Positions 13,811-22,600 of a stretch of DNA of 43,792 bases are shown here, piece by piece (the first letter of the stretch is position 1; every line of letters starts with the position of its first letter). Under the pieces are notes generated by a model that was not told where the DNA came from, ran no database searches, and saw nothing but the letters and a program-made list of their open reading frames with translations. The DNA is from a virus. The stretch covers positions 1 to 43,792 of IMG/VR virus record IMGVR_UViG_3300008450_000087. One strand, 5' to 3'. The translations under genes were made by a program, and so were the position numbers.

Positions 13811-15019
13811 ATGCCAAAGAAAGGGTTAGGGCTTAGCGTTTTTGACGCAGCAAAAGAGAGAATTGCTTTTACGTTTGATCACTTTGATCGCGTATATTTG
13901 TCGTTTAGCGCTGGTAAGGATTCAACCGTAATGCTGCATATGGTGGCCGCCGAAGCTAGAGAGCGAGGGCGAACAATTGGCGTGCTAATGATCGACTGGG
14001 AGTGCCAGATAGGCCTAACGATTGATTTTGCGCGCAACATGCTTGATGAGTATTCAGACGTTATCGTGCCGTACTGGGTTGCGCTTCCAATGAAGACTTG
14101 GAACGCATGTAGCCAGATAGAGCCAGAGTGGACGGCGTGGGATCCTGACAAAAAGGATTTATGGGTTCGCCAGCCTGATAAATCCAGCATTACAGATGAG
14201 TCGTTTTTCCCGTTCTATTACACTGGCATGCCATTTGAGGAATTTACGCCAGCGTTTGCGCAGTGGTATGCAGAAGGCAAGTCATGCGCATGCTTCGTCG
14301 GTATCCGCGCAGACGAAAGCCTAAACCGTTTTCGCGCAATTGCGCGCGATGACAAGCCAACTTTTATGGGTAAACAGTGGACTACGCAGGTAGAAGGAAT
14401 CGCATGGAACGTATACCCAATCTACGACTGGAAGACAAAGGACATTTGGCGGTTTCATGGCAAGACGGGGCTTGAATACAATCGACTGTATGATCGGATG
14501 CACCAAGCCGGCATGAAGATCAGTCAAATGCGCATTTGCGAGCCGTTCGGTGATGAGGCGCGCAAAGGTCTATGGCTGTATCAGATTGTTGATCCGGCCA
14601 TGTGGGCAAAAGTAGTTTTGCGCTGCGCAGGTGCTAACACCGGAAAGATGTACAGCCAGGAAAAAGGCGCCATCATGGGAAACCACAGCATCGCGCTTCC
14701 AGAAGGCCACACTTTCGAGAGCTTTGCTCGACACATTTTGCGCACCATGCCAAAGCCAACCGCCGAGCATTACAAGAACAAGCTGGCGGTGTATCTCAAG
14801 TGGTGGAGCAAGCGCGGCTATCCAGACGGCATACCAGACTCTGCTGACAAGTCGCTAGAGAGTCGCGGAAAGGTGCCAACCTGGCGAAAGGTTGTAAAGA
14901 CATTCCTGAAGAATGACTACTGGTGCAAAGGCCTTGGATTTAGCCCGACAAAAAGCACCGCTTATCAGAGGTACTGCGAGCTAATGAAGCGGCGACGAGC
15001 AGAGTGGAATAATATTTAG
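13811..15019 (+). CDS. ibrA: IbrA-like PAPS-reductase-family protein (DUF3440)
   Basis: 402 residues, starting one base after the GNAT stop. The PP-loop of the adenine-nucleotide alpha-hydrolase superfamily is clear: SFSAGKDSTVML at 31-42. CACFVGIRADESLNRF (about residue 160) is the second substrate-binding block of the family, and WKTKDIWRF follows. The C-terminal ~150 residues are the DUF3440 part that separates IbrA from true PAPS reductases. The family activates a substrate by adenylation; DndC and TtcA relatives use this for sulfur insertion in DNA or RNA. It ends at a strong terminator and is the last gene of the plus-strand operon. Confidence 0.88.
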   Translation: MPKKGLGLSVFDAAKERIAFTFDHFDRVYLSFSAGKDSTVMLHMVAAEARERGRTIGVLMIDWECQIGLTIDFARNMLDEYSDVIVPYWVALPMKTWNACSQIEPEWTAWDPDKKDLWVRQPDKSSITDESFFPFYYTGMPFEEFTPAFAQWYAEGKSCACFVGIRADESLNRFRAIARDDKPTFMGKQWTTQVEGIAWNVYPIYDWKTKDIWRFHGKTGLEYNRLYDRMHQAGMKISQMRICEPFGDEARKGLWLYQIVDPAMWAKVVLRCAGANTGKMYSQEKGAIMGNHSIALPEGHTFESFARHILRTMPKPTAEHYKNKLAVYLKWWSKRGYPDGIPDSADKSLESRGKVPTWRKVVKTFLKNDYWCKGLGFSPTKSTAYQRYCELMKRRRAEWNNI

Positions 15020-15023
15020 AACA

Positions 15024-15050
15024 AAGCCCGCATTGCGCGGGCTTTTCCTT
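15024..15050 (+). terminator. Rho-independent terminator of the plus-strand operon
   Basis: GCCCGC (15026-15031) / GCGGGC (15037-15042) stem with a five-base loop, followed by TTTTCCTTT on the plus strand. It lies five bases after the ibrA-like stop and meets the end of the convergent gene 15050-15214. Confidence 0.85.
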
Positions 15051-15214
15051 TACTGCTTTGGCTTATCCTTGCCGTATCTCGACGCCAGCACGTTATAAAT
15101 CGACTGCAATGCGCCGATCTTGCCGAGCCATGCAGGCGTGCCGATGATAGCCGCGACGTGCGGCATGATGGCTAGGATGGTGCCAGCGGTTACCATTACT
15201 GTCTCGATGTTCAT
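15050..15214 (-). CDS. 54-residue hydrophobic protein downstream of lysozyme
   Basis: ATG 15214 overlaps the lysozyme stop (ATGA, 15211-15214); TAA at 15050. The N-terminal ~35 residues are hydrophobic (TVMVTAGTILAIMPHVAAII) and the last ten are basic (RYGKDKPKQ), consistent with one membrane span and a cytoplasmic basic tail. Coupling to lysozyme suggests a lysis function (pinholin, antiholin or spanin-like), but the true holin candidate is at 41307-41630. Confidence 0.65.
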   Translation of the reverse strand: MNIETVMVTAGTILAIMPHVAAIIGTPAWLGKIGALQSIYNVLASRYGKDKPKQ

Positions 15215-15645
15215 TTGTCGCCCTCAAATAGTCGTTTCTCGGCTTCGCGCCGCTTAGTTAAACCTGGCAGCACCTTGCCACCAGCCTTATTCCATCGGGC
15301 GAACTCATTGGCCGCGCCCGCAATGTCGCCGGCTTTCAGTTTTGCGGCAAGCGTAGATTCTCGCAGCGCACCGAGGCCAACGTTAAACGCAAAGCTCACC
15401 AAGGCGTCAAATTGGCCCTGCGTTAGCGATTGCTTGATAACCTCATGCACGCCTACCTCAAAGCGCGCTAGATCGTCCAGCAGCAGGCGCTCGGCCTCTT
15501 GCGCGGTAATCGCCATGCCGGGCTTGACGTGCGCCCCGGTGCTGCCGTATCCGATGGTCAGAACGCCGGCAGGGCATTTGTAGGCAGTAAGTCGCAAGCC
15601 TTCAAACTGTTTTATGACTGCTAGGCCTTTTGGGCTGATTTTCAT
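15211..15645 (-). CDS. Lysozyme (endolysin, GH24)
   Basis: 144 residues, close to the usual length of phage muramidases without a signal anchor. Residues Glu15 (KQFEGLRLTAY), Cys24 and Thr30 keep the E-8-x-5-T spacing of the T4/P1 family; position two of the triad is Cys, as in P1 Lyz, rather than Asp as in T4. GYGSTGAH and FDALVSFAFNVG are further family signatures. No N-terminal membrane or signal segment, so release needs a holin. A near-perfect sigma-54-type element ends three bases upstream of the start codon; another start further in is not plausible because the family sequence begins at residue 2. Confidence 0.93.
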   Translation of the reverse strand: MKISPKGLAVIKQFEGLRLTAYKCPAGVLTIGYGSTGAHVKPGMAITAQEAERLLLDDLARFEVGVHEVIKQSLTQGQFDALVSFAFNVGLGALRESTLAAKLKAGDIAGAANEFARWNKAGGKVLPGLTKRREAEKRLFEGDK

Positions 15646-15647
15646 TT

Positions 15648-15665
15648 ATGCAAACCTCGTGCCAT
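15648..15665 (-). promoter_or_regulatory. Late-class GG-N10-GC element before lysozyme (sigma-54-type consensus)
   Basis: Minus strand ATGGCACGAGGTTTGCAT matches the sigma-54 -24/-12 consensus TGGCACG-N4-TTGCA at every position. If a transcript began 12 bases after the GC it would start inside codon 3 of lysozyme, so either the start site is closer or the element acts otherwise. Confidence 0.6.
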
Positions 15666-15694
15666 GTATTGACAGTATATCAGGAATAAAAAGT

Positions 15695-15723
15695 TTGACG
15701 GGGTTGATGGCGCTGCCTAGTAT
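15695..15723 (+). promoter_or_regulatory. Sigma-70 promoter for the pentapeptide-repeat island
   Basis: Plus strand TTGACG (15695-15700), 17 bases, TAGTAT (15718-15723). The start codon of the pentapeptide gene is about 40 bases beyond the expected transcription start, with AGGAG in between. It is divergent from lysozyme. Confidence 0.6.
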
Positions 15724-15768
15724 TAGACACATGCCAGGCACAACGGATGGCGAACAGGAGTAACAGAG

Positions 15769-16350
15769 ATGAACCACGAAGAATTGATGGCAGTCGCAGA
15801 GTCGCACGGAGAATGGCTGCGTAATGATGATTGCGGATCACGCGCTGACCTGTACGACGCTGACCTGTACGGCGCTAACCTGCGCGGCGCTAACCTGCGC
15901 GGCGCTGACCTGCGCGGCGCTAACCTGAGCGGCGCTAACCTGCGCGGCGCTAACCTGAGCGGCGCTAACCTGCGCGGCGCTGACCTGCGCGGCGCTGACC
16001 TGCGCGGCGCTAACCTGCGCGACGCTAACCTGAGCGGCGCTAACCTGCGCGGCGCTGACCTGAGCGGCGCTAACCTGCGCGGCGCTGACCTGCGGTGCAT
16101 GGGCAACCTAAATAACATTAAAACAATCCAAGCAGACCTCTGGCAAATTGGTTACACGCACGACACGATGCAGATTGGCTGCCAGCGACATTTGATTGCT
16201 GAATGGTGGGCATTTTCTGATCCGGAAATATCAAGCATGGACGCGCGGGCTCTTGCTTGGTGGGCAGTATGGAAGCCTATTTTGCAGGCGATGATTGCAG
16301 CTTCTCCGGCCGAGCCGACTGGGTATGTTGAGAAGGATAAGCGGAAATGA
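15769..16350 (+). CDS. Pentapeptide-repeat protein
   Basis: 193 residues; ATG 15769 with AGGAG upstream. Residues ~26-110 are about 17 tandem A(D/N)L-x-x pentapeptides ([15 protein letters not shown]), which fold as a right-handed quadrilateral beta-helix. The C-terminal ~75 residues ([20 protein letters not shown]) are a separate helical domain typical of phage members. Qnr/MfpA proteins of this fold mimic DNA and bind gyrase; a similar DNA mimic could protect the phage against host defence or topoisomerase attack, but this is inference. The DNA repeats are nearly identical (15-base units), suggesting recent expansion. Confidence 0.88.
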   Translation: MNHEELMAVAESHGEWLRNDDCGSRADLYDADLYGANLRGANLRGADLRGANLSGANLRGANLSGANLRGADLRGADLRGANLRDANLSGANLRGADLSGANLRGADLRCMGNLNNIKTIQADLWQIGYTHDTMQIGCQRHLIAEWWAFSDPEISSMDARALAWWAVWKPILQAMIAASPAEPTGYVEKDKRK

Positions 16351-16526
16351 GTGAGTGGATTAGTGTTGATGAGCGGTTGCCTGATGGGTTAACCGACGTT
16401 CTTGTTGCTGGATACCAGCAGGGAATGTGCGCAGTTGCGTATATAGTTCTTGGTGATTGGAAGCCTGTAAATGTTGACTGCATGGCGAATGAGCAGATTT
16501 ATTTGGACTTCACGCCAACCCACTAG
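16347..16526 (+). CDS. DUF551-like small protein
   Basis: 59 residues; ATG 16347 overlaps the pentapeptide stop (ATGA), TAG at 16524. [20 protein letters not shown] is the conserved opening of the DUF551 family (W-x-S-V-x-E-R-L-P), very common in phage accessory regions and of unknown function. Coupled to the pentapeptide gene. Confidence 0.7.
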   Translation: MSEWISVDERLPDGLTDVLVAGYQQGMCAVAYIVLGDWKPVNVDCMANEQIYLDFTPTH

Positions 16527-16549
16527 CAACCCCTCCCGGAGCCGCCAAA

Positions 16550-16732
16550 ATGAAAACCCCACGCCAATGGTGGTCAACCAAGACCACCGACAAGAAGCAA
16601 AACTGGTACATGCTTTCAATCCTGATCCTGCTGATCGGCTCAGGCTTCTGCGAGTTTTCGCCGTGGATGGCGCTTGTCGCGGTAATCCCTGCGCTAGCGA
16701 TGGTCGCGCTTGAGCTGAGCGCGCCAGAATGA
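16550..16732 (+). CDS. Small two-span membrane protein
   Basis: 60 residues with GGAG upstream. Basic N-terminus (TKTTDKKQNW), then LSILILLIGSGF and ALVAVIPALAMVALEL as two membrane spans joined by a short acidic turn: an inner-membrane hairpin. Function unknown; superinfection exclusion is one option for a protein in a moron-like operon. Confidence 0.65.
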   Translation: MKTPRQWWSTKTTDKKQNWYMLSILILLIGSGFCEFSPWMALVAVIPALAMVALELSAPE

Positions 16733-16923
16733 CTTACGGCGTGTTCATCCAGCGCGGCAAAGGGTTGCCCACGCTTGTGTGCTGGCGTGACACGCGCGGT
16801 GCGGCGGCTATAATTGCGCACAGGATCAAGGCTGACGGACTAACCCCCAGTATTTACCCGATAGAGTGGCCAGACAATGGATCTAAAAGAGATGCTGCAA
16901 GCAATGCTTGTGGCTCAGTATAA
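16729..16923 (+). CDS. Hypothetical small protein
   Basis: 64 residues, ATGA overlap with the membrane protein gene. Looks like a small alpha/beta protein (YGVFIQRGKGLPTLVCWRDT) with no known domain. Its end overlaps the next gene by 47 bases. Confidence 0.55.
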   Translation: MTYGVFIQRGKGLPTLVCWRDTRGAAAIIAHRIKADGLTPSIYPIEWPDNGSKRDAASNACGSV

Positions 16924-17089
16924 CTACCACCGCTGCGAGAATGCCGAGCTGGCATTGAACGCTGGCATTTATCGACAAGCGCGCACGGCATACATGGTTG
17001 CCTGCGCTGATTATGTAACTGGATTGATTGCGAATGACACCGATTTACCTAGCTGGCCAGACGGCGCGAATGATGGGGTTACCCTGTGA
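16877..17089 (+). CDS. Hypothetical small helical protein
   Basis: 70 residues from ATG 16877, preceded by GAGTGG. Helical with alanine repeats (AELALNAGIYRQARTAYMVA). Starts inside the previous gene and is coupled to the next by a GTGA overlap. Confidence 0.55.
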   Translation: MDLKEMLQAMLVAQYNYHRCENAELALNAGIYRQARTAYMVACADYVTGLIANDTDLPSWPDGANDGVTL

Positions 17090-17265
17090 CATTATCAAAG
17101 GACGCGATCCAAAGTATCAGGCGGCATGGCTTAACGGCTACTCCGAAGCCGTGCCATTGCGACCACAAGCGGACAGGGACGGGCGCCGTGTTTTACCAGT
17201 CTGTCGGCGTGCTTGAATGCACGGTGTGCGGTGGGTTTCAGGAAATTAGGAAGCCCATAAAATAA
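17086..17265 (+). CDS. Small zinc-binding protein ending the plus-strand island
   Basis: 59 residues from GTG 17086 in a GTGA overlap; TAA at 17263, directly before the terminator. It contains KPCHCDHK and, 21 residues on, ECTVCGG, a likely four-ligand zinc site. Function unknown. Confidence 0.65.
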   Translation: MTLSKDAIQSIRRHGLTATPKPCHCDHKRTGTGAVFYQSVGVLECTVCGGFQEIRKPIK

Positions 17266-17283
17266 GCCCTCCGAAGAGGGCTT
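17264..17283. terminator. Bidirectional terminator between convergent operons
   Basis: AAGCCCTC (17264-17271) / GAGGGCTT (17276-17283) with a CGAA loop, T-rich on both exits. It closes both the plus-strand island and the minus-strand late operon ending at 17289. Confidence 0.85.
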
Positions 17284-17288
17284 CATTT

Positions 17289-17858
17289 TCAGTACTCAAC
17301 TCGGCGAATCGGCCTGACGTAGCGGTTTCCGTATGTTGGGTCTTCGTCGATTGTAACGCCGTCAAAAAATCTAAGAGCCTTTACCGAAAAACCGTCGATC
17401 CGAGTAGATGAAAAAAGCGGGGTTGTGTCCGCGCTGTATATGACCTGCGCTCCTCCTGTCTTAAACAGCGCCGGAGTTCCGGCTGAGTTCGGATTCAATC
17501 CTGTGAACAGTATCGCTAGCTCGTCTATTGCGGGCATGTACCAGTCCGAGAAACCGCCACCGGAGTGGTTCCGGCATTGCTGCCCGGCTGGGTACGCAGA
17601 TATGCCAAGCTCAACCATCTTCATTGTGTTTGCGTAGCCGTCTGTTGCGCTGTCCATTCCTGATGGGACTGGGTAGCCGGTACGATACGCAGATTGAATC
17701 TCTGCCGACTTATCCGCGATTACGATGCGGTAGTTTTTCCCGCCGTAGGTTATGGCGCCCGCGTAATAACCGCCGCCGTAAGCCTCGCCAATAACCGGCG
17801 CTGCGGCAGGAGGTGTAGCTGCCGTGACACGCTGCGCAGCCATGATGCCGGCAATCAT
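17289..17858 (-). CDS. DUF1566-type fibre-tip or adhesin protein
   Basis: 189 residues; ATG 17858 overlaps the upstream stop (ATGA). After an alanine/proline linker the sequence is the DUF1566/Lcl C-terminal fold, related to C-type lectin-like tips: [34 protein letters not shown], and the closing [10 protein letters not shown]. In phages such domains sit at the ends of tail fibres and bind receptors. It is the last gene of the late tail operon, consistent with a fibre tip. Many DUF1566 proteins are targets of diversity-generating retroelements, but no reverse transcriptase is present. Confidence 0.75.
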   Translation of the reverse strand: MIAGIMAAQRVTAATPPAAAPVIGEAYGGGYYAGAITYGGKNYRIVIADKSAEIQSAYRTGYPVPSGMDSATDGYANTMKMVELGISAYPAGQQCRNHSGGGFSDWYMPAIDELAILFTGLNPNSAGTPALFKTGGAQVIYSADTTPLFSSTRIDGFSVKALRFFDGVTIDEDPTYGNRYVRPIRRVEY

Positions 17859-18274
17859 ACAGGCCACACCATCGGCGGAAGCCCCGCCAAAACCTCAGAC
17901 TCTGCCGGAATTGATCTGGTTCCTGCGTTAACCTCGGCCAGCAGCGCATAACCATAGGCCCAACACTGGTCGCGAACATCCACGCCGCGCTGACCCTCTG
18001 CGCGAAATGTAGGATTGCTGCTGGTTGCGTATGTGCATAGGCTCAAGATTCCGTCATAGCCTCGTTCGGATGCCCACGCATCTAGGCGACCCTGCACCAG
18101 TGATTGCATCCGAGCGAATACTTGTTCCGGCGTTGGAGGCGGAACCGGCGCCGGAACCCCTCCAGCCAGTAGCCATTCCTCGTAAGCTTGTCGGTCTGTG
18201 TTCTGGATATCGTTAGGAATGCTTGCGCCGTCTGTCAGGCGCGTTACGATGTCGCTGCTGGTCAGCTGATACAT
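17855..18274 (-). CDS. Tail fibre assembly-like protein
   Basis: 139 residues. N-terminal part with [19 protein letters not shown], then [20 protein letters not shown] and [14 protein letters not shown], the pattern of the small proteins that follow tail fibres in siphoviruses (DUF4376/tail-assembly type). They probably act as fibre chaperones or caps. Confidence 0.7.
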   Translation of the reverse strand: MYQLTSSDIVTRLTDGASIPNDIQNTDRQAYEEWLLAGGVPAPVPPPTPEQVFARMQSLVQGRLDAWASERGYDGILSLCTYATSSNPTFRAEGQRGVDVRDQCWAYGYALLAEVNAGTRSIPAESEVLAGLPPMVWPV

Positions 18275-18276
18275 GC

Positions 18277-19647
18277 TTAAAGCTCCACCCCGGTAAGTTC
18301 AAACGAGCACCTTACAGCGGTTCCCGGCGTCCAGTTTGACGCAGAGTTGTAAATTATCCCGCCGTCCAGTGCGAAAAACAGTTGGGTTGCAGTCCCAGGC
18401 GACCCACCCCCAACCGAAAAGGAAGCATTTGAAAGCGTCGGTATTGCGCGCATTGTTGTAGGCCATTTGATGCTGAACCCGTCGCCTGCGGACTGAGCAA
18501 ACCCAATGCCCAGGTTCACCGCTTTCCAGTAGTACCGCTGACACAGGGTCAGCTCCTGCGAATACGGCCTATCTCCCCCAGAAGTTGCAACAGTTCCGAC
18601 TTCCACCTTCTCGTTCTGGAACGTTCCACCAGAAAAACGAACAGTCGCATTAGTGTTAGCTGGGAGCGTAAATGCCTCGCCGTTGGTTCGCGCAGTACCG
18701 TTTACGGATGCGGTAGCTGTCCCTGTCCAGCTAATCACATAGCTGCCGCCCGCGATGTTTATGCCCTCGATCACCTGCTCGACACCGCCAGCCGGCGCAG
18801 TTTTGATAAACCCATTACCGGACGCAACAAAGGCAAGATTCTGCCCGCTAACCACAACGCGATACCTGTCGATGGTGTACTCATTTGCGGCCGTTGTTGC
18901 CGTGCTGCTTGTATAACCACGCTGATTGATACTTCCAAGCGAGTTGTAAAGCAGGTTTGCGCCTGCTCCAGCTGCCGAACCAATAACCCCGCCGCACCAC
19001 CACGAATCAGATCCGATACGCTTGATAGAGGCCGCGCCGTTCTGCGTGCTCAGCGTCAGCGACCCGGCCGCAACCCCGTTAAGCGACACGCCAGCAGCAG
19101 TGGTTATCGTGATGTCGCCCGTGTTCGATGGCAGGAAGTGCATCTCTGCGTCGGCAGTCCATGCGACGGTTGCCTGCGCGGGGATCGTCGCTGTGTAGTT
19201 GCTCACCGTTGAGTTGACGTTGAAGGTGTTGATGTCGACCAGGGCGAGCGACCGGCTAGCCGAAAGCGCCTGCACGACTGGAAGCGTTGCGCCACCGCCG
19301 CCGCCAGTCGCAACAACAGACCACGCCCCAGCTTTTAGTTCATACCGCACAGCCTCATCGGTAACCCATACAGACCAGCCGTTAACTGGAGATGCGAACG
19401 TCCACGCGCCAACACTTGCCAGCCAATATGCCAGTTTTCCAGATTGACCAGACCACGCGCCAGTTGCGCCGGCAGCAACAATATACATTGCGCCATCTGC
19501 CGGGCTTACCGGCGGAGCGGATAGATCCTTATCTACCACGTTCGCCTGTACAAGCTGTGCAAGAATTGCGAGCGCCTGATTATGCGTTAGCTCTTTGCCT
19601 GCCTGCCCGACAACAAGTTCGGGCAGCGCGAGTTTAGGAGTTGTCAA
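18277..19647 (-). CDS. Tail fibre or appendage protein (DUF2793 N-terminus)
   Basis: 456 residues. The N-terminal ~130 residues ([20 protein letters not shown] and [20 protein letters not shown]) are DUF2793, typical of phage and gene-transfer-agent tail appendages. The rest is serine/threonine/glycine-rich beta structure ([20 protein letters not shown] and [20 protein letters not shown]) and ends with a LCQRYYWKA fibre motif. It attaches to the tip protein encoded upstream, with which it overlaps by four bases. Confidence 0.8.
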   Translation of the reverse strand: MTTPKLALPELVVGQAGKELTHNQALAILAQLVQANVVDKDLSAPPVSPADGAMYIVAAGATGAWSGQSGKLAYWLASVGAWTFASPVNGWSVWVTDEAVRYELKAGAWSVVATGGGGGATLPVVQALSASRSLALVDINTFNVNSTVSNYTATIPAQATVAWTADAEMHFLPSNTGDITITTAAGVSLNGVAAGSLTLSTQNGAASIKRIGSDSWWCGGVIGSAAGAGANLLYNSLGSINQRGYTSSTATTAANEYTIDRYRVVVSGQNLAFVASGNGFIKTAPAGGVEQVIEGINIAGGSYVISWTGTATASVNGTARTNGEAFTLPANTNATVRFSGGTFQNEKVEVGTVATSGGDRPYSQELTLCQRYYWKAVNLGIGFAQSAGDGFSIKWPTTMRAIPTLSNASFSVGGGSPGTATQLFFALDGGIIYNSASNWTPGTAVRCSFELTGVEL

Positions 19648-22600
19648 AGTGTCGCCTCCAATGGATAGCCGCGACCGACTACCGACGATAACTGATAAAT
19701 CTTGACGGATACCGACGCTTGAGCGGAGCCAAAGTCAGTAACTTGCATTGCGCTAGTATACAGCACGCTAGGAGTGGTTGCTGTTATCGTCCGCTTAACA
19801 GTTGCACCATCCATAATATCAACCTCGTAAGCCTCTGACGTTTCGCCAAGCGATGCGTCCACATTGTCACGCCATGCGCCGCCAACACGAGTACGGCGCT
19901 GCCACTTAATGTTTAGATCGTCAGATGCTCGACTGCCTACAGCGTGCGCGCCTGAATATGTCTCAAGGTTAACGCCGGCATAGGTGTATGCCGAGCTTGT
20001 CGCGCTATCAATATCCGCACCAATGGTGATTGCCCGATAATCGCGCGGCTGGCCAATGCTATCGGTTGGCATGCCGACAAACGCCAGATCTGGGTCAGTC
20101 ATTAGGACAAAGTAATCATTCGCAGCGTGCAGACCAGTAGCCCATTCCGTTCCTCGATCACCACGCCAGAACGTATCGAGCGTATAAGTTCCGTCACCAT
20201 TAAGCGTTGCATTCTGGAATCGGATAATCTCCCATCGTCCGCTGGCGCCATATGCCGCTATGTTGGCGCCGTTTAACATTTGCGACTCGGTTACGCTTTC
20301 GAGTGCGCCAGATATCAGCGACACCGTTAGCGATCCGCCTTTCTGGATGAGGTTGCCGGCGTTAGCAGATAGCGAAGTCGATGCAGTCCCGGCGGTTGCT
20401 TTGCCTTGGAACGCCTGCAAATCTACCCACGTCTGCCCGCCATCCGCCGTCTGATAAAGAACGCCGCCTGGCCAGCCTGCCGAGTAGCCGGTAAGCGCAG
20501 ACGCGAAGCCTGGCGCATCCTGCAATCCTTCGTCAATTACTGGGCAGTCGATAATGATCCCAATGGTAGATCCTGCAAGCGGGATTGTAGTGTCGCCACC
20601 TTGCCCGCCATCGCCTGGCGCGATACTGGTATACGTCGATGCACTGCTAGGGCGGCCGGCGCACTCAAGGCGGCCGTCTGCTGTGTAGTTAACCGATACA
20701 AGGCGTAGAACAAAATCTGCATCATCGGTTGCGATGGTGATTACGTCGCCCGGTTCAAGGTAGCGATATGGCGCAGGCAGCACAAAGCTAAAGTCTGACT
20801 TTTCCAGCGCGTAGATACGGATCAACTTGTCGGCAACTTGCGCAGCCTGATTGGCGGACAGCACAACAGGGAGTTCGATCACCAGCGAGTTAACCGCTTC
20901 TGTGTTGTCACGCTGCGCCCGCTGCTCGTTCTGGTCGTATTCCCGCTCGCGGTCAATATGCTTAACTGTTACGTTCTGCGGAAGCTGAGAATCCATCTCG
21001 CGCGACTCTGTGAGCTGCGTGTCAATGGCCAGTTCGCCAACTGGAATAGTCACGACAGAAGCTGATCCGCGAGTAGTCGCCTTGATCTTGTAGCCAGACT
21101 GAACAACATCGAACGGCCACGCGCCGCGAAGAGGCTCAATTGCGTTACGGATTGATCCGGTAGCGGTTACCTTGAACCCTGTTACAGAATCGGTAAGCCC
21201 GGATGTGTCGATGTCGGCCGGCTTGATAAGGTTTGACCGCATCGCCTCATCATAAACGATGTCAGACAGAGGGACGTTATTAGCTGCCACCCTATCTGTG
21301 TACTGGCACAGCCTGCCATTCTCATAACATATTGGATATGTAGTTGAAAAAACCTGCTTTCTTTCTGCTCCGGTAGAAGGGATTGATCCTATCAGAGAAA
21401 GCCCAGCGGGTAGAACGTCATACGCTGACAGGCTATTGGCTACCGAAAAAACGGCTATATTGTTTTCAACTGAAAACTCGACATTTGGGCCGTCACCGCC
21501 AGGTGAGTAGCCGAGCGAATACGACCACAGCGGAACTGTAGGATCTTCTGCAAACTCACCAAAAACCATTTCCCCGCCAACCGATGCCGAATACCTGAAA
21601 AACATTCTCCCGGTAAATTTGTCCTTCCTGATTCTAAATCGAAGCGCGCCTATTGATGACGGGATTGGAAAAGTTGCCGCGACATTGTATGCCTTGGATA
21701 CTTTGTAGATATTCGACGCGCCGCCAAACCAATAAAACTCGCCGTCATAATAGCTCTCGGCATGCACGCCGAATGAATCGCCGGTAATATCTGGTATGTA
21801 AATGCTTGCGCCAGATCCATAAATCCGAACAGTTGACGATGCCGCCGATATTGCTGCGGCGCCATTTTCCTTGCCTATGATCTCGCGTGAGAAAAAGTAA
21901 AGCGGGTCTGTTGAACCGCTAGAATTTGGCATCTCTTCATATATCGTGCGCTCAGATACTTTCTGCCTTGTCTGCATGTCGTATCTTGTAAACTTGGAGC
22001 TTGCAACATATACAACTGATGAAACGTATCCAGGCTGAGGAGTGGCGGATTCAAGAACTGAAAAGTCAGAATATACCGGAGTGCCATTTATCTGGATATC
22101 ACCAACAGCGCTCGGGACTGCTACCGATAGAGAATTTACGACCTCTACTTTTACCTGCGCGCCTGCAACGCTATTTCCATAATCGGCAAGCGGCAAATCC
22201 TTCATAACGATATATGCAAGTCCGCGATATGCAGGGCAGTTAGCTACGCCCATTTCCGCCTGCATGCGAGGGTCTGGCTGCTGCGTGTCGGTTCCGAGAT
22301 AAATGCTGAATCCTTCTGCTGCCTGGTTGCTTGCGATGATAGTGCCGAGGTCGCCAGATCCGGCATCATAGACAAGATCAGGCCCGACCCATATACGGCG
22401 CACGCCAGCAATTGGGCCTTCGCACAGGCCGACTGCAAATGTTGCGTAATACGAATAGGTCTTAATGGTAGACCCGCCGCCGCCGCCCTTGCCGCCTGAC
22501 TTTTTCTTCTTGACCTTTTCTTGGATGGCATTATTTTCAAGCCAGAAGACGTTACCGCTTAGCCCGATTGTGCCATAGGTGCGAGGAATGAATTGGCCGT

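Noticed and set aside
15723-16118. 131-residue minus-strand ORF made of R-R-L-A-P-L repeats
   Set aside because: Antisense of the pentapeptide repeats; repetition comes from the real gene.
17289-17858. Diversity-generating retroelement
   Set aside because: No reverse transcriptase gene and no template/variable repeat pair found.
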